Positions 8,861-18,310 of a DNA stretch of 64,000 bases are shown one piece after another; the first letter of the stretch is position 1; each line of letters opens with the position of its first letter. The notes under the pieces are model-generated. The model ran no database searches. It was given only the letters and a program-made list of their open reading frames with translations, and was not told where the DNA came from. This DNA is from Microbispora corallina. GTDB lineage: Bacteria > Actinomycetota > Actinomycetes > Streptosporangiales > Streptosporangiaceae. The position numbers and the translations under genes were made by a program. The stretch is from NCBI RefSeq assembly GCF_016863035.1, contig NZ_BOOC01000023.1:62001-126000 (forward strand), read 5' to 3'.

Positions 8861-10450
8861 ATGGGCGACGGGGGTCCCGCTGAGCAGACCGGGCGTCCCC
8901 CGGACGGGCAGAGCTCTGAGGGGCAGGACGGGCAGGCGCCCGAGCGGCGGGACGTCCGCCCGCGGAAGGGCCGGGAGCCTCGCTACGCCAAGCCGCTGAC
9001 CACCGCCTCGCTCATCGGCTGGACGGCCCTGTCGGCCGTCGTCCCCGGCGCGGCGCACCTGCGGGCCGGCAACCGCCGCATCGGGTTCGCCCTGCTCGGC
9101 GTGTTCGGAGCGGGCCTGGTGGCCGTGGTCGTCTTCGCCCTGCGCCTCGTGGGCGACGCCGGAGCCGCCGTGCGCGGCAGCACGCTGACGGCCATCATGA
9201 TCGGCGCCGGCGTGTGCGCGGTGGCCTGGTTCGCGCTCGTCGCCCTGTCGTTCGTCGCCCTGCGGCCGCAGCGCCTGCCCCAGGGCGGCCAGATCGTGTC
9301 GGGCATCGTCGCCGGGGTGCTGTGCGTGTCCGTGATGGCGCCGTTCGCCGTCACCGCGGGGTACGTCAGGACCGCGAGCCAGACGCTCGACGCGGTGACG
9401 GCGCCCGAGCCCGGCGTGACGGTGTCCCAGATCAGGGCCGAGGACCCCTGGAACGGCCGCAAGCGGGTCAACTTCCTGCTCATCGGCGGCGACGCCGCCG
9501 GCAATCGCATCGGCGTGCGCACCGACTCCATGACCGTCGCGAGCGTGAACATCGCCACCGGCAACACCGTGCTGCTGAGCCTGCCGCGCAACCTCCAGTA
9601 CGTCCGCTTCCCGCCGACCAGCCCGCTGCACCGGCTGTTCCCCGACGGCTTCAACGCCGAGGGGCAGGGCCTGCTCAACTCGGTCTGGTACTACGCGGAC
9701 AACAACCCGCAGGTCATGGGCGGCAAGAACCGGGGCGCCCAGGCGCTCAAGGACGCCATCGGCTACACCCTCGGCCTGCACATCGACTACTACGCCATGG
9801 TCGACATGTTCGGCTTCGCCGCGCTGATCGACGCGGTCGGCGGCCTCAAGATCCGGGTCGAGCGGGACGTCAAGTGGGGCGGCCACTTCGGCACCGCCGG
9901 CACGATCAAGGCGGGCTACCGGACGCTGAACGGCGAGGAGGTGCTCTGGTACGGCCGCTCCCGGGTGGACAGCGACGACTTCTCCCGGATGGCCCGGCAG
10001 CGCTGCGTCATCGGCGCCCTCGCGCACCAGGTCACCCCGGCCACCGTCCTCGCGAACTTCACCAAGATCGCCGCTGCCGCCCGCCACATGTTCCGCACGG
10101 ACATCCCCCGCGACCTGCTGGAGCACCTGGTGCCGCTCGGCATGAAGGTGCGGAACGCCAAGATCACCAGCCTGCAGTTCGTGCCTCCGGTGATCTACCC
10201 CGGCAACCCCGACTGGGTGAAGATCCGGAACCTGACCCGTGAGGCCGTCCGCGAGTCGATGGCCGACCAGGTGACGGCGGCGACCGGGCCGAGCCCGGCC
10301 GCGTCCGCGCTCGCCTCCGGAGCGCGCCCCACGCCGTCCGTCTCGGCGTCGCCCTCGTCCACGCCGTCGCCGCGCGTCTCGACGCCCGGGCAGACCCCGA
10401 CGCCGAACGATCAGGCGGCCAAGAGCCTGTCGGAGCTCTGCGGGTTCTGA
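8861..10450 (+). CDS. LytR-CpsA-Psr (LCP) family protein
   Basis: 529 residues, ATG at 8861 after GAGGAGAG. The LCP catalytic domain runs from ~200 to 390: VNFLLIGGDA, TDSMTVASVN, the arginine of LSLPRNLQ, and GLHIDYYAMVDMFGF / IDAVGGLKI. LCP enzymes transfer lipid-linked glycopolymers such as teichoic acids or arabinogalactan to peptidoglycan. Unlike the usual single anchor, residues ~45-170 hold about four hydrophobic segments. The C-terminal ~70 residues are a Ser/Pro/Ala-rich tail. It is encoded alone here, but a nonulosonate-polymer locus lies ~27 kb away and this type of enzyme could attach such a polymer. Confidence 0.9.
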   Translation: MGDGGPAEQTGRPPDGQSSEGQDGQAPERRDVRPRKGREPRYAKPLTTASLIGWTALSAVVPGAAHLRAGNRRIGFALLGVFGAGLVAVVVFALRLVGDAGAAVRGSTLTAIMIGAGVCAVAWFALVALSFVALRPQRLPQGGQIVSGIVAGVLCVSVMAPFAVTAGYVRTASQTLDAVTAPEPGVTVSQIRAEDPWNGRKRVNFLLIGGDAAGNRIGVRTDSMTVASVNIATGNTVLLSLPRNLQYVRFPPTSPLHRLFPDGFNAEGQGLLNSVWYYADNNPQVMGGKNRGAQALKDAIGYTLGLHIDYYAMVDMFGFAALIDAVGGLKIRVERDVKWGGHFGTAGTIKAGYRTLNGEEVLWYGRSRVDSDDFSRMARQRCVIGALAHQVTPATVLANFTKIAAAARHMFRTDIPRDLLEHLVPLGMKVRNAKITSLQFVPPVIYPGNPDWVKIRNLTREAVRESMADQVTAATGPSPAASALASGARPTPSVSASPSSTPSPRVSTPGQTPTPNDQAAKSLSELCGF

Positions 10451-10458
10451 CACTCCGG

Positions 10459-10482
10459 GGCCTCTCGTCCCCACGAGAGGCC
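10459..10482 (+). terminator. hairpin terminator after the LCP gene
   Basis: GGCCTCTCGT-CCCC-ACGAGAGGCC is a perfect 10-bp stem with a 4-base loop, 9 bp after the LCP stop codon. There is no U-run, as is common for actinomycete terminators. Confidence 0.75.
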
Positions 10483-10561
10483 CAGGAACCCTGCGAAAAC
10501 GGTGGACTCCGCCGCCCGGATGACGCATCGTTGTGACGCGACGTAATCGTCTAGTCACGGA

Positions 10562-11932
10562 GTGAAACCGGTGCGCGTACTGATCCAGCTGCGTCCCTCC
10601 CCCGATCTGGTCGCCGCGGTCGCCGGCCGCACGGCCACGGCGACGGCCGCCGACGTGGCCGACGGCCTGCCGGGCGTGGTGCTCGACCGGTCCTACGGCC
10701 CGGTGGCGGTGCCCCGCCCGATGCCGGCGGTCCCGGGCGGCGACCCCCTGTCGCTGAACCAGCCGCTGGCGTTCTCGATGGCGCCGCACGAGGCGTCCGT
10801 CGTGGTGCGCGGGGAGATCGGCGACGACGAGATCTCCACCCGGGTCTCGCTGCTGCCCGCGACCCGGCGGGACGTGGTCGCGGTGTACGCTGACCCGGTC
10901 ATCGAGAGCACGCCCACCTGCGGCGGCGACGGGCCTGTGGGCGACTGGCACGACGTGGAGCGGCTGCTGCGGGTGACCGACCTCGCCGCGGAGGGCCTCG
11001 ACGGCTCCGGCGTGCCCCTGGCGATCACCGACACCGGGATCAACGCCGGTCACGTGTCGGCGGCCCTGGGCCGGGCGGTCACGGTGGACCGGGAGCGCAG
11101 CTGGAACCCCGCCGGCGTGTCCGGCCGGGCCGGGGAGTTCGCCGTGGACCACGGCACGATGTGCGCGTTCGACACGCTCGTCGCCGCCCCGAAGGCCTCG
11201 CTCGTCGACCTCCCCGTCCTGCTGTCGCGCCGGTCGGGCGGGACGACGATGGACGGCCTGCTGTCCGACGCCCTCGCGGCGTACGCCCACCTGCGGACCG
11301 TGCTGGAGGCCCAGCCGGCGGCCTCCCGGTCTCTCGTGATCAGCAACAGCTGGGGGTCGTTCTCCCCGCGGTGGGACTTCCCACCGGGCCATCCCGGCAA
11401 CTACTCGGACAACCCGGCGCACCCGTTCAACCTGATCGTCGGCAGCCTGGCCGAGGCGGGCGCCGACATCCTGTTCGCCGCCGGCAACTGCGGGCGGCAG
11501 TGCCCCGACAGCCGGTGCGCCTATCCCGACCGGTCCATCGTCGGGGCCAACTCGCACCCGCGTGTGCTGTCGATCGGCGGGGTCGACACGAAAGGCGAGC
11601 GGGTCGGCTACTCCTCCCAGGGGCCGGGCCGGCTCGCCCCGCGCAAGCCCGACCTCTGCTCCTACACCCACTTCGCCGGGTCGGGCGCCTTCGGGGCCGA
11701 CGAGCCCGACTCGGGGACGTCGGCCGCCTGCCCGGTCGCCGCCGGGCTGGTCGCGGCCGTCCGCACCCGCTGGCCCTCCGCCGCGCTGTCGCCGGCCCAG
11801 CTGCGTACCCTCCTCCGCAGGACGGCCGATGATCGCAGCGACGTAGGCTATGACTACGACTACGGGTACGGCGTCGTGGACGTCGCCGGGATCCTCGCCG
11901 CCCTGCGCAGGAGGGCGGCGCGGGCGGCCTGA
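10562..11932 (+). CDS. intracellular subtilisin-like serine protease (S8)
   Basis: 456 residues from GTG at 10562. The S8 triad is intact: Asp157 in AITDTGI, His197 in VDHGTMC, Ser387 in SGTSAAC, with oxyanion Asn309 in AAGNCG. There is no signal peptide or membrane segment. Residues 1-~130 form a non-catalytic domain opening with RVLIQLR and later DRSYGPVAVP; the small protein encoded immediately downstream shows the same two elements. Many Cys residues sit around the active site (NCGRQCPDSRCAYP). The arrangement, protease then mini-prodomain-like protein then P-loop kinase, is compact (16-bp gap, then a 4-bp overlap) and looks like one functional unit. Role unknown: regulated proteolysis or immunity are options. 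Confidence 0.85.
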   Translation: MKPVRVLIQLRPSPDLVAAVAGRTATATAADVADGLPGVVLDRSYGPVAVPRPMPAVPGGDPLSLNQPLAFSMAPHEASVVVRGEIGDDEISTRVSLLPATRRDVVAVYADPVIESTPTCGGDGPVGDWHDVERLLRVTDLAAEGLDGSGVPLAITDTGINAGHVSAALGRAVTVDRERSWNPAGVSGRAGEFAVDHGTMCAFDTLVAAPKASLVDLPVLLSRRSGGTTMDGLLSDALAAYAHLRTVLEAQPAASRSLVISNSWGSFSPRWDFPPGHPGNYSDNPAHPFNLIVGSLAEAGADILFAAGNCGRQCPDSRCAYPDRSIVGANSHPRVLSIGGVDTKGERVGYSSQGPGRLAPRKPDLCSYTHFAGSGAFGADEPDSGTSAACPVAAGLVAAVRTRWPSAALSPAQLRTLLRRTADDRSDVGYDYDYGYGVVDVAGILAALRRRAARAA

Positions 11933-11948
11933 GCCAAGGGGGCGCGAC

Positions 11949-12188
11949 GTGGCGAGGGTCCTCATCACCGTGCGGCTCCCGGAGGGCGCGAGCCTGGAGT
12001 CCGCCATGAGCGCCCTGGGCCTGGAGGAGGACGAGGTGGACACCGGCTACGGCCTGGTCCCCGTCGACCCCGGCGGCGGCCTGTACGCCCTGCGGGTGAG
12101 CGAGAGCGCCGGCCGCAGAGTGGGCGGGGACGGCGCGGCCGGGCCGCACGCAGACCCGCCCATCGAGCCGTTCGGCCCACCCCGATGA
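11949..12188 (+). CDS. 79-residue protein resembling the S8 protease N-terminal domain
   Basis: Starts at GTG 11949, with AAGGGGGCG just upstream (11937-11945), and ends in an ATGA overlap with the kinase gene. It begins [10 protein letters not shown] and contains [12 protein letters not shown]; the neighbouring protease begins VRVLIQLRPSP and contains LDRSYGPVAVP, in the same order but about 9 residues further apart. This suggests a free-standing copy of the protease's N-terminal domain, perhaps an inhibitor, chaperone or substrate. No cysteines, no signal peptide; the C-terminal 25 residues are Gly/Pro/Ala-rich and probably disordered. The family is not one I recognise, and the homology was read by eye. 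Confidence 0.7.
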   Translation: MARVLITVRLPEGASLESAMSALGLEEDEVDTGYGLVPVDPGGGLYALRVSESAGRRVGGDGAAGPHADPPIEPFGPPR

Positions 12189-12751
12189 GCCCCCCGTCGT
12201 GGGTGGTCTCCGGGCCGCCGGGGGCGGGCAAGTCCACCGTCTGCGCGCTCCTGCTGGCCCGTCTGCGGCCCGTGCCCGCCCTGCTCGACAAGGACACGAT
12301 GTACGGCCGCTTCGTCGAGGCCACGCTCGCCGCGTACGGCAGGCGCCCGGACGAGCGCGAGGGCCCCTGGTACGACGAGTACGTCAAGAGCCACGAGTAC
12401 GACGGCATGACGGCGACCGCACGGGAGATCCGCTCGCACGGCTGCCCGGTCATGCTGGGCGGCCCGTTCACCTCGCAGGTGCACGACGCGGCGCTGTGGG
12501 AGCGGTGGGTCGAGGACCTGGGCGGCCCGGACGTCCGGCTGGTGTGGGTGCGGTCCGACGGCCCCACCCTGCGGGAGCGGCTGGTCCGGCGCGGGCTCGC
12601 GAGGGACGGCCGGAAGCTGGAGCGCTTCGCCGACTACCTGCGGGCCATCCGGGTGGACGAGCCGCCGGCGGTGCCCCACCACGAGATCGACAACCGGCTC
12701 GGCGCCCCGCCCCTGGCCGCCCAGGTCGACGCGCTCCTGGCCCGGGCCTGA
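12185..12751 (+). CDS. P-loop kinase / AAA_33-type ATPase
   Basis: 188 residues. Walker [10 protein letters not shown] at residues 10-18, an early Asp in [11 protein letters not shown], a VMLGGPFTS strand and a lid-like arginine cluster ([21 protein letters not shown]) match small-molecule kinases of the zeta-toxin/chloramphenicol-phosphotransferase/AAA_33 kind. The phosphate acceptor cannot be told from sequence. The start overlaps the mini-protein stop by four bases, so translation is coupled and the protein probably works with the protease pair. It could equally be a stand-alone nucleotide or sugar kinase. Confidence 0.75.
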   Translation: MSPPSWVVSGPPGAGKSTVCALLLARLRPVPALLDKDTMYGRFVEATLAAYGRRPDEREGPWYDEYVKSHEYDGMTATAREIRSHGCPVMLGGPFTSQVHDAALWERWVEDLGGPDVRLVWVRSDGPTLRERLVRRGLARDGRKLERFADYLRAIRVDEPPAVPHHEIDNRLGAPPLAAQVDALLARA

Positions 12752-12793
12752 CAGTCGCGCGACCGAGGGGCGACCGCGTGCCGATCCGGCGGC

Positions 12794-13945
12794 TCAGACC
12801 GCGGCGGAGTCGACGGCGTCGGCGGAGAGCACGTGGTCGAGCACCATCAGCGCGCAGCCGGTGATGCCGGCGCCCGGTCCGAGGCGGCTGCGCTCGATCC
12901 GCAGGCTGCGGGTGGCGAGCTGGGTGGACCTGCGGTAGATCACTTCGCGGACGCCGGAGACGAGCGGCTGGAACATCTCGGCCACGTCGCCGCCGAGCAC
13001 GACGACGGCCGGGTTGAGCAGGTTGACGGCCCCGGAGATGACCTCGCCCAGCCAGCGCCCGGCCTGCCGTACGACGGCCATCGTCTCGGCGTCGCCCGCG
13101 CGGACCAGCGCGGTCACGTCGGCGAGCGAGACCACGTCGCGGCCCTTGGCCCGCAGGTCGCGCAGGATCGCGGTGCCGCTCGCGACGGAGTCGACGCAGT
13201 CGAGGTTGCCGCAGCGGCACAGCACGCCGCCGCCGTCCCGCACCGGGATGTGGCCGATCTCGCCGGCGGCGCCGAGCGCGCCGCGCAGGATGCTCCCGCC
13301 GGAGATCACGCCGGCGCCGATCCTGGTCGAGACCTTCACGAACAGCAGGTCGTCGAGCTCGGAGGCGTAGGCCAGGCGGTGCTCCCCCATCGCGATGACG
13401 TTCACGTCGTTGTCGACGAGCACGGGCACGGCGAACCGCTCCGCGATGATCGGCGGGATCACCACGCCGGTCCAGCTGGCCATCACGCGGGCGCTCTCGG
13501 TGCGCCCCGCGGCGAACTCCACCGTGGCGGGCACGCCGAGGCCGACGCCCACGACGGGGGCCTGCCCGTCGAGCAGCTTCTCCCAGGTGTCCATGAGCAG
13601 CGGCAGCACCACGTCGGGGCCCTCCTCGACGTCGATGTCGAGGTCGGTGCGCAGCAGCACCTGGCCGGCGAGGTCGCAGAGGGCGATCTGGGTGCGGCTC
13701 GCGCCGAGCGAGGCGACGAGGACGACGCCGCCCGCCTGGTCGAACCGGAGCCGGACCGGGGGGCGCCCGCCGGTCGACGGGCCTTCGGCGTCCTCGATGA
13801 TGAGCCCGCGCCGGCGCAGCTCGGTGATCCGGTGGGCGACGGCCGGGCGCGACAGGCCCGTGATGCGGCCGATGTCGGCACGCGTGACCGCCTCCCCGCT
13901 CCGGATGAGCTGGAGGACCTCGCCGGTGGTCGCAAGTCGTGACAT
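12794..13945 (-). CDS. ROK-family transcriptional repressor
   Basis: 383 residues from ATG 13945 (MSRLATTGEV); a GTG at 13963 in frame would add six residues and neither has a clear ribosome site. An N-terminal winged helix (TRADIGRITGLSRPAVAHRI) precedes a ROK sugar-kinase-like fold with VDNDVNVIAMGEH, GAAGEIGHIPV and the zinc-binding cysteine cluster CRCGNLDC. The kinase-like domain senses sugars or sugar phosphates in NagC/Mlc/XylR-type regulators. It is divergent from zwf, so it is the likely regulator of the Entner-Doudoroff operon. Confidence 0.88.
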   Translation of the reverse strand: MSRLATTGEVLQLIRSGEAVTRADIGRITGLSRPAVAHRITELRRRGLIIEDAEGPSTGGRPPVRLRFDQAGGVVLVASLGASRTQIALCDLAGQVLLRTDLDIDVEEGPDVVLPLLMDTWEKLLDGQAPVVGVGLGVPATVEFAAGRTESARVMASWTGVVIPPIIAERFAVPVLVDNDVNVIAMGEHRLAYASELDDLLFVKVSTRIGAGVISGGSILRGALGAAGEIGHIPVRDGGGVLCRCGNLDCVDSVASGTAILRDLRAKGRDVVSLADVTALVRAGDAETMAVVRQAGRWLGEVISGAVNLLNPAVVVLGGDVAEMFQPLVSGVREVIYRRSTQLATRSLRIERSRLGPGAGITGCALMVLDHVLSADAVDSAAV

Positions 13946-14052
13946 TAACGAGAAGTGAAGCACAGATGCTTACCGAAGTTCAATGACTTATTCATCCCAA
14001 GTTACAAAAGTCGGCTTGAAAAGTCACATATCTTCCCGCTACTGTCCCCCTC
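13946..14052. promoter_or_regulatory. divergent promoter region, ROK repressor / zwf operon
   Basis: A 107-bp AT-rich patch (AAGTTCAATGACTTATTC, AAGTTACAAAAGTC) in an otherwise ~73% GC neighbourhood. TACTGT at 14040-14045, 7 bp before the zwf ATG, resembles a -10 box and would imply a leaderless or nearly leaderless zwf transcript. AAGTTCA, AAGTTAC and AAAAGTC recur and may be ROK half-sites. All of this is inference from composition. Confidence 0.45.
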
Positions 14053-15528
14053 ATGCCCGACCTTTCGAACGGCACGGCCCGGCCCGCCGACCTGATCATC
14101 TTTGGCGGCACCGGTGACCTGGCGATGCGCAAGCTCCTGCCTGCGCTGTACCACAGCCACCGCGACGGACGGCTCCACGCCGACAGCCGCGTCATCGCGC
14201 TGTCGCGCGGCGGGCTGGACGACGCGGACTACCGGGGGAAGGTCGACGCGGAGGTCCGCCCCGCCCTGAGCGGGGGCGAGGGCTGGGACGGATTCCTCCG
14301 CAGGCTGCACCACCGGACGGTCGACATCGCGGCGCCCGAGGGCTGGCAAGGGGTCGCCGGGCTCCTGGACGGCCACGAGGACCGCGACCGGATCTTCTAC
14401 CTCGCCAGCCCGCCCATGACGTTCGGCGCGTTCTGCCGGGGAGCCCGGGAGGCCGGGCTGGTCACGCCGCTGTCGCGGGTGGTGCTGGAGAAGCCCCTCG
14501 GCCGCGACCTGGCGAGCGCCCAGGCGATCAACGACGAGGTCGGCGCGATCTTCGACGAGTCGCAGATCTTCCGGATCGACCACTACCTGGGCAAGGAGAC
14601 GGTCCAGAACCTGCTCGTGCTCCGGTTCGCCAACGCGTTCCTCGAGCCGATCTGGAACTCGCTCTGGATCGACCACGTCCAGATCACGGTGGCGGAGACG
14701 GTCGGCACGCCGGGCCGCCGGGGTTACTACGACCAGGCCGGCGCGCTGCGCGACATGGTGCAGAACCACCTCCTCCAGTTGCTGTGCCTGGTGGCCATGG
14801 AGCCGCCGTCCCGCAACGACCGGGAGGCCGTCCGCGACGAGAAGGTCAAGGTGCTGCAGTCGCTGCGGCCGATCGTGGGCTCCGAGGTCGACCGGTTCAC
14901 GGTCCGCGGGCAGTACACGGCGGGCCGGGCGGACGGCGCCGAGGTCCCGGGGTACCTGGACGAGCCCGACAAGAACCAGCCGACGGCCGAGTCCCTGCGG
15001 GTCGAGACGTTCGCCGCCGTACGCGCCGAGGTGCGCAACTGGCGCTGGGCCGGCGTGCCCTTCTACCTGCGCAGCGGCAAACGCCTGCCGGCCCGGCGGT
15101 CGGAGATCGTGGTGCAGTTCAAGGACGTGCCGCACGCCATCTTCCCCGGCGCCTCGCCCAACCGGCTGGTGCTGCGGCTCCAGCCGAGCGAGGGCATCCA
15201 CCTGCGGCTCATGGCGAAGGAGCCGGGCGCGGGCGAGGTCGTGCTGCGGCCGGTGCCGCTGAGCCTGAGCTTCGCCGACACCTTCAGCGCCCGCGTCCCC
15301 GACGCGTACGAGCGACTGCTCATGGACGTGATGTCCGGCAATCCCACGCTGTTCATGCGGCGCGACGAGGTCGAGGCCGCCTGGCGCTGGATCGATCCGA
15401 TCATGGACCACTGGAACGGCTCGGGGATGCTGCCCGAGCCGTACCCCGCCGGGACCGCCGGGCCGGCCGGGGCCCACGAGCTGCTGGCCCGCAGCGACCG
15501 TGCCTGGCACGAGGAGGACCTGCCGTGA
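14053..15528 (+). CDS. zwf: glucose-6-phosphate 1-dehydrogenase
   Basis: 491 residues. The Rossmann motif [17 protein letters not shown] (~18-34), the EKPLGRD loop and the active-site RIDHYLGKE signature are all present, and the length is normal for the family. It oxidises glucose-6-phosphate to 6-phosphogluconolactone with NADP+ or NAD+. It is the first gene of zwf-edd-glk-eda, all coupled by 4-base overlaps, so here it feeds the Entner-Doudoroff pathway. No 6-phosphogluconolactonase gene is present in the operon; it must be elsewhere or the lactone hydrolyses spontaneously. Confidence 0.97.
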   Translation: MPDLSNGTARPADLIIFGGTGDLAMRKLLPALYHSHRDGRLHADSRVIALSRGGLDDADYRGKVDAEVRPALSGGEGWDGFLRRLHHRTVDIAAPEGWQGVAGLLDGHEDRDRIFYLASPPMTFGAFCRGAREAGLVTPLSRVVLEKPLGRDLASAQAINDEVGAIFDESQIFRIDHYLGKETVQNLLVLRFANAFLEPIWNSLWIDHVQITVAETVGTPGRRGYYDQAGALRDMVQNHLLQLLCLVAMEPPSRNDREAVRDEKVKVLQSLRPIVGSEVDRFTVRGQYTAGRADGAEVPGYLDEPDKNQPTAESLRVETFAAVRAEVRNWRWAGVPFYLRSGKRLPARRSEIVVQFKDVPHAIFPGASPNRLVLRLQPSEGIHLRLMAKEPGAGEVVLRPVPLSLSFADTFSARVPDAYERLLMDVMSGNPTLFMRRDEVEAAWRWIDPIMDHWNGSGMLPEPYPAGTAGPAGAHELLARSDRAWHEEDLP

Positions 15529-17354
15529 CGAACCGTGTGATCGCCGAGGTCACCGAGCGGGTCCGCGCGCGCAGCCGCGACCGCCGCCGGGCCTACCTCG
15601 ACCGGATCGGCCGGGCCGGCCAGGAGCTGCGCGAGCGGGGCCCGGCCCGCGGCCGTCTCGGCTGCGCCAACCTCGCGCACGGCTTCGCCGCCGCGCCCGC
15701 CGAGGACAAGATCGACCTGCGCGGGTCGGCCAAGCCCGGCGTCGCCATCGTCACCTCGTACAACGACATGCTCTCTGCCCACCAGCCGTACGAGACCTAC
15801 CCGCCGGAGCTGAAGCGGGCGGTCCGGACGGCGGGCGGCGTCGCGCAGGTGGCGGGCGGCGTGCCGGCCATGTGCGACGGCATCACCCAGGGCCGCGCCG
15901 GGATGCAGCTGTCGCTCTACAGCCGCGACGTGATCGCCATGGCGACGGCGATCGCGCTGTCGCACGACATGTTCGACGCCGCGCTCCTGCTGGGCGTGTG
16001 CGACAAGATCGTCCCCGGCCTGCTCATCGGCGCCCTGCGGTTCGGCCACCTGCCGGCGATCTTCGTCCCGGCCGGGCCGATGACCTCCGGCCTGCCGAAC
16101 AAGGTCAAGGCGCGGGCGCGGCAGCGCTTCGCCGAGGGCGCGATCACCCGGCTGGAGATGCTGGACGCCGAGGCGGCGTCCTACCACTCCCCCGGCACCT
16201 GCACCTTCTACGGCACGGCGAACTCGAACCAGCTGCTCATGGAGGTCATGGGCCTCCACCTGCCGGGCGCGACGTTCGTCAACCCGCACACCGAGTTGCG
16301 GCACGCGCTGACCGCGGCGGCGGGCCGCCGGGCCGTCGAGATCTCCCCGCACGGCGCGGAGTACACGCCCGTGGGCGAGGTCGTCGACGAGAAGGCGATC
16401 GTCAACGCGGTGGTGGCCCTGCTCGCCTCCGGCGGCTCGACCAACCACACGATGCACCTGGTCGCGATGGCGGCCGCCGCCGGGATCGAGCTGACCTGGG
16501 ATGACATGGCCGACCTGTCCAAGGTCGTGCCGCTGCTCACCCGGATGTACCCGAACGGCCAGGCCGACGTGAACCACTTCCAGGCCGCGGGCGGCATGCC
16601 GGTCTTCATCGGGGACCTGCTCGACGCGGGACTCCTGCACGCCGACGTGCTCACGGTGGCCGGGCGCGGCCTCGGCTTCTACCGGACCGAGCCCGCGCTC
16701 AAGGAGGGCGTCCTGGTGTGGGAGGAGCGGGCCGAGGGCAGCGGCGACCTCGACGTGCTGCGGCCGGTCGCCGACCCGTTCTCCGCCGACGGCGGCATCC
16801 ACATCCTGGACGGCAACCTGGGCCGGGCAGTGTCGAAGGTGTCGGCGGTCAAGCCGGAGCACCTGGTGATCGAGGCCCCGGCCAAGGTGTTCGACGACCA
16901 GCTCGACCTGCTGCGGGCGTTCGAGGCCGGTGAGCTGGACGACCAGGACTTCGTCGCGGTCGTCCGCTACCAGGGCCCGCGGGCCAACGGCATGCCGGAG
17001 CTGCACAAGCTCACGCCGCCGCTGGCGGTCTTACTCGACCGCGGCCGGAAGGTGGCGATCGTCACCGACGGCCGCATGTCGGGCGCGTCGGGCAAGGTCC
17101 CGGCCGCCATCCACCTGTCCCCCGAGGCGGCCGACGGGGGGCCGATCGCGCTGGTGCGCGACGGCGACGTGATCCGTCTCGACTCGGCCGCCGGGACCCT
17201 GACCGTCCTCGCCGACCTGTCCGCGCGCACTCCGGAGGGCGCTCCCCTGCCCGACGAGCTGTGGGCGGGGACGGGCCGTGAGCTGTTCGCCTCCTTCCGC
17301 CGCACCGTCGGCCCCGCCGAGCGGGGGGCGAGTGTGTTCGGGGACGTTGCGTGA
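15525..17354 (+). CDS. edd: 6-phosphogluconate dehydratase
   Basis: 609 residues from GTG 15525, which overlaps the zwf stop (GTGA). The open frame extends upstream inside zwf, but family similarity begins at [12 protein letters not shown]. IlvD/Edd signatures: [13 protein letters not shown], the iron-sulfur cysteines in [10 protein letters not shown] and [28 protein letters not shown], and the C-terminal [17 protein letters not shown]. It dehydrates 6-phosphogluconate to KDPG and defines the Entner-Doudoroff branch. Linkage to glk and eda and the [13 protein letters not shown] loop favour Edd over dihydroxy-acid dehydratase. Confidence 0.96.
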   Translation: MTNRVIAEVTERVRARSRDRRRAYLDRIGRAGQELRERGPARGRLGCANLAHGFAAAPAEDKIDLRGSAKPGVAIVTSYNDMLSAHQPYETYPPELKRAVRTAGGVAQVAGGVPAMCDGITQGRAGMQLSLYSRDVIAMATAIALSHDMFDAALLLGVCDKIVPGLLIGALRFGHLPAIFVPAGPMTSGLPNKVKARARQRFAEGAITRLEMLDAEAASYHSPGTCTFYGTANSNQLLMEVMGLHLPGATFVNPHTELRHALTAAAGRRAVEISPHGAEYTPVGEVVDEKAIVNAVVALLASGGSTNHTMHLVAMAAAAGIELTWDDMADLSKVVPLLTRMYPNGQADVNHFQAAGGMPVFIGDLLDAGLLHADVLTVAGRGLGFYRTEPALKEGVLVWEERAEGSGDLDVLRPVADPFSADGGIHILDGNLGRAVSKVSAVKPEHLVIEAPAKVFDDQLDLLRAFEAGELDDQDFVAVVRYQGPRANGMPELHKLTPPLAVLLDRGRKVAIVTDGRMSGASGKVPAAIHLSPEAADGGPIALVRDGDVIRLDSAAGTLTVLADLSARTPEGAPLPDELWAGTGRELFASFRRTVGPAERGASVFGDVA

Positions 17355-18310
17355 ACCTCCCGTGGCTCGTCGCCGACATCGGCGGCACCAACGCCCGGTT
17401 CGGTTTGGTGACCAGGCCCGCCGGGCAGCCGGAGGCGGTAGCCGTACTGAACGTGTCCCAGCATCACGGCCTTGCCGATGCCGTAGCCGCCTATCTCGCA
17501 GACCATGCGGGCGGAGTTCGGCCGGAGGCCGCGTGTCTGGCGATCGCCGGTCCTGTCGACAGGGACCGGTACCGGCTGACGAACGCGGCATGGGCCGGGT
17601 CCGTCCTCGACCTGGGCATCCCCCGCGCGGTGCTGCTCAACGACTTCGAGGCGCTCGCGATCTCGCTGCCGCATCTCGCGGGAGACGACCTCGTGCCGCT
17701 CGGCGGCCCCCCGCCGTCGGCCCGGCTGGCCAAGGCCGTGCTCGGGCCCGGGACGGGCCTCGGGGTCGGCGGCCTGGTGCCCGTGCCCGGCGGTTGGGCG
17801 CCGGTGCCCGGGGAGGGCGGGCACGTCGCCGCCCCCGCCGTGACCGACCTGGAGATGGAGATCGTCCGTGCGCTGCGCGCGGACGGCCTGCCGTACGTGG
17901 ACGCCGAGCACCTGCTGTCCGGCCCCGGGCTGGCCCGCCTCCACCGGGGGCTCGCGCTGGTCCGCGGCGTGGCGCCGGTCGCGGGCACGGCGGCCGAGGT
18001 CACCGCGTCGGCCGACCCGCTCTGCCTGGAGACCGTCGAGGTGTTCCTGGCGATGCTCGGCGGCTTCGCCGGCGGGGTGGCGCTGACGCTGGGCGCGCGC
18101 GGCGGGGTCTACCTCGGCGGCGGCGTGCTGCCCCGCCTGGCGGACCGGATCGGTGGCGGCGCCTTCCGCGCCCGGTTCGAGACGGCGGCCCCCGCGCTGG
18201 CGCCCTACCTCTCGGCCGTCGCCACCTCGCTGATCGTCGCGGAGCACCCCGCGCTCACCGGGGCGGCCGCCTGGCTCGCCCAGGTTTCCTCTAATGTGGA
18301 GCTGGTATGA
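17351..18310 (+). CDS. glk: glucokinase, proteobacterial (PF02685) type
   Basis: 319 residues, GTG start overlapping the edd stop. ATP motif [12 protein letters not shown] at ~8-19, the sugar-binding LLNDFEALA segment, and [11 protein letters not shown]. This is the E. coli-type glucokinase family, not the ROK glucokinase typical of Streptomyces, and it carries no CXCGXXGC zinc motif. It phosphorylates free glucose entering the pathway, for example glucose released by the alpha- and beta-glucosidases encoded nearby. The combination with zwf, edd and eda mirrors proteobacterial operons and may reflect old horizontal transfer. Confidence 0.93.
   Translation: MNLPWLVADIGGTNARFGLVTRPAGQPEAVAVLNVSQHHGLADAVAAYLADHAGGVRPEAACLAIAGPVDRDRYRLTNAAWAGSVLDLGIPRAVLLNDFEALAISLPHLAGDDLVPLGGPPPSARLAKAVLGPGTGLGVGGLVPVPGGWAPVPGEGGHVAAPAVTDLEMEIVRALRADGLPYVDAEHLLSGPGLARLHRGLALVRGVAPVAGTAAEVTASADPLCLETVEVFLAMLGGFAGGVALTLGARGGVYLGGGVLPRLADRIGGGAFRARFETAAPALAPYLSAVATSLIVAEHPALTGAAAWLAQVSSNVELV

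Noticed and set aside
8789-12043. A long open frame on the minus strand covering the LCP and protease region (and similar ones at 28079-31231, 31307-33952, 1658-3565)
   Set aside because: In DNA of this GC content the complement of real genes is stop-poor. These frames are Arg/Gly/Pro/His-rich with no domain motif and lie opposite well-supported genes.
14784-15524. Extension of edd upstream into zwf
   Set aside because: The frame is open but it is out of frame with zwf and low-complexity; family similarity starts at GTG 15525.
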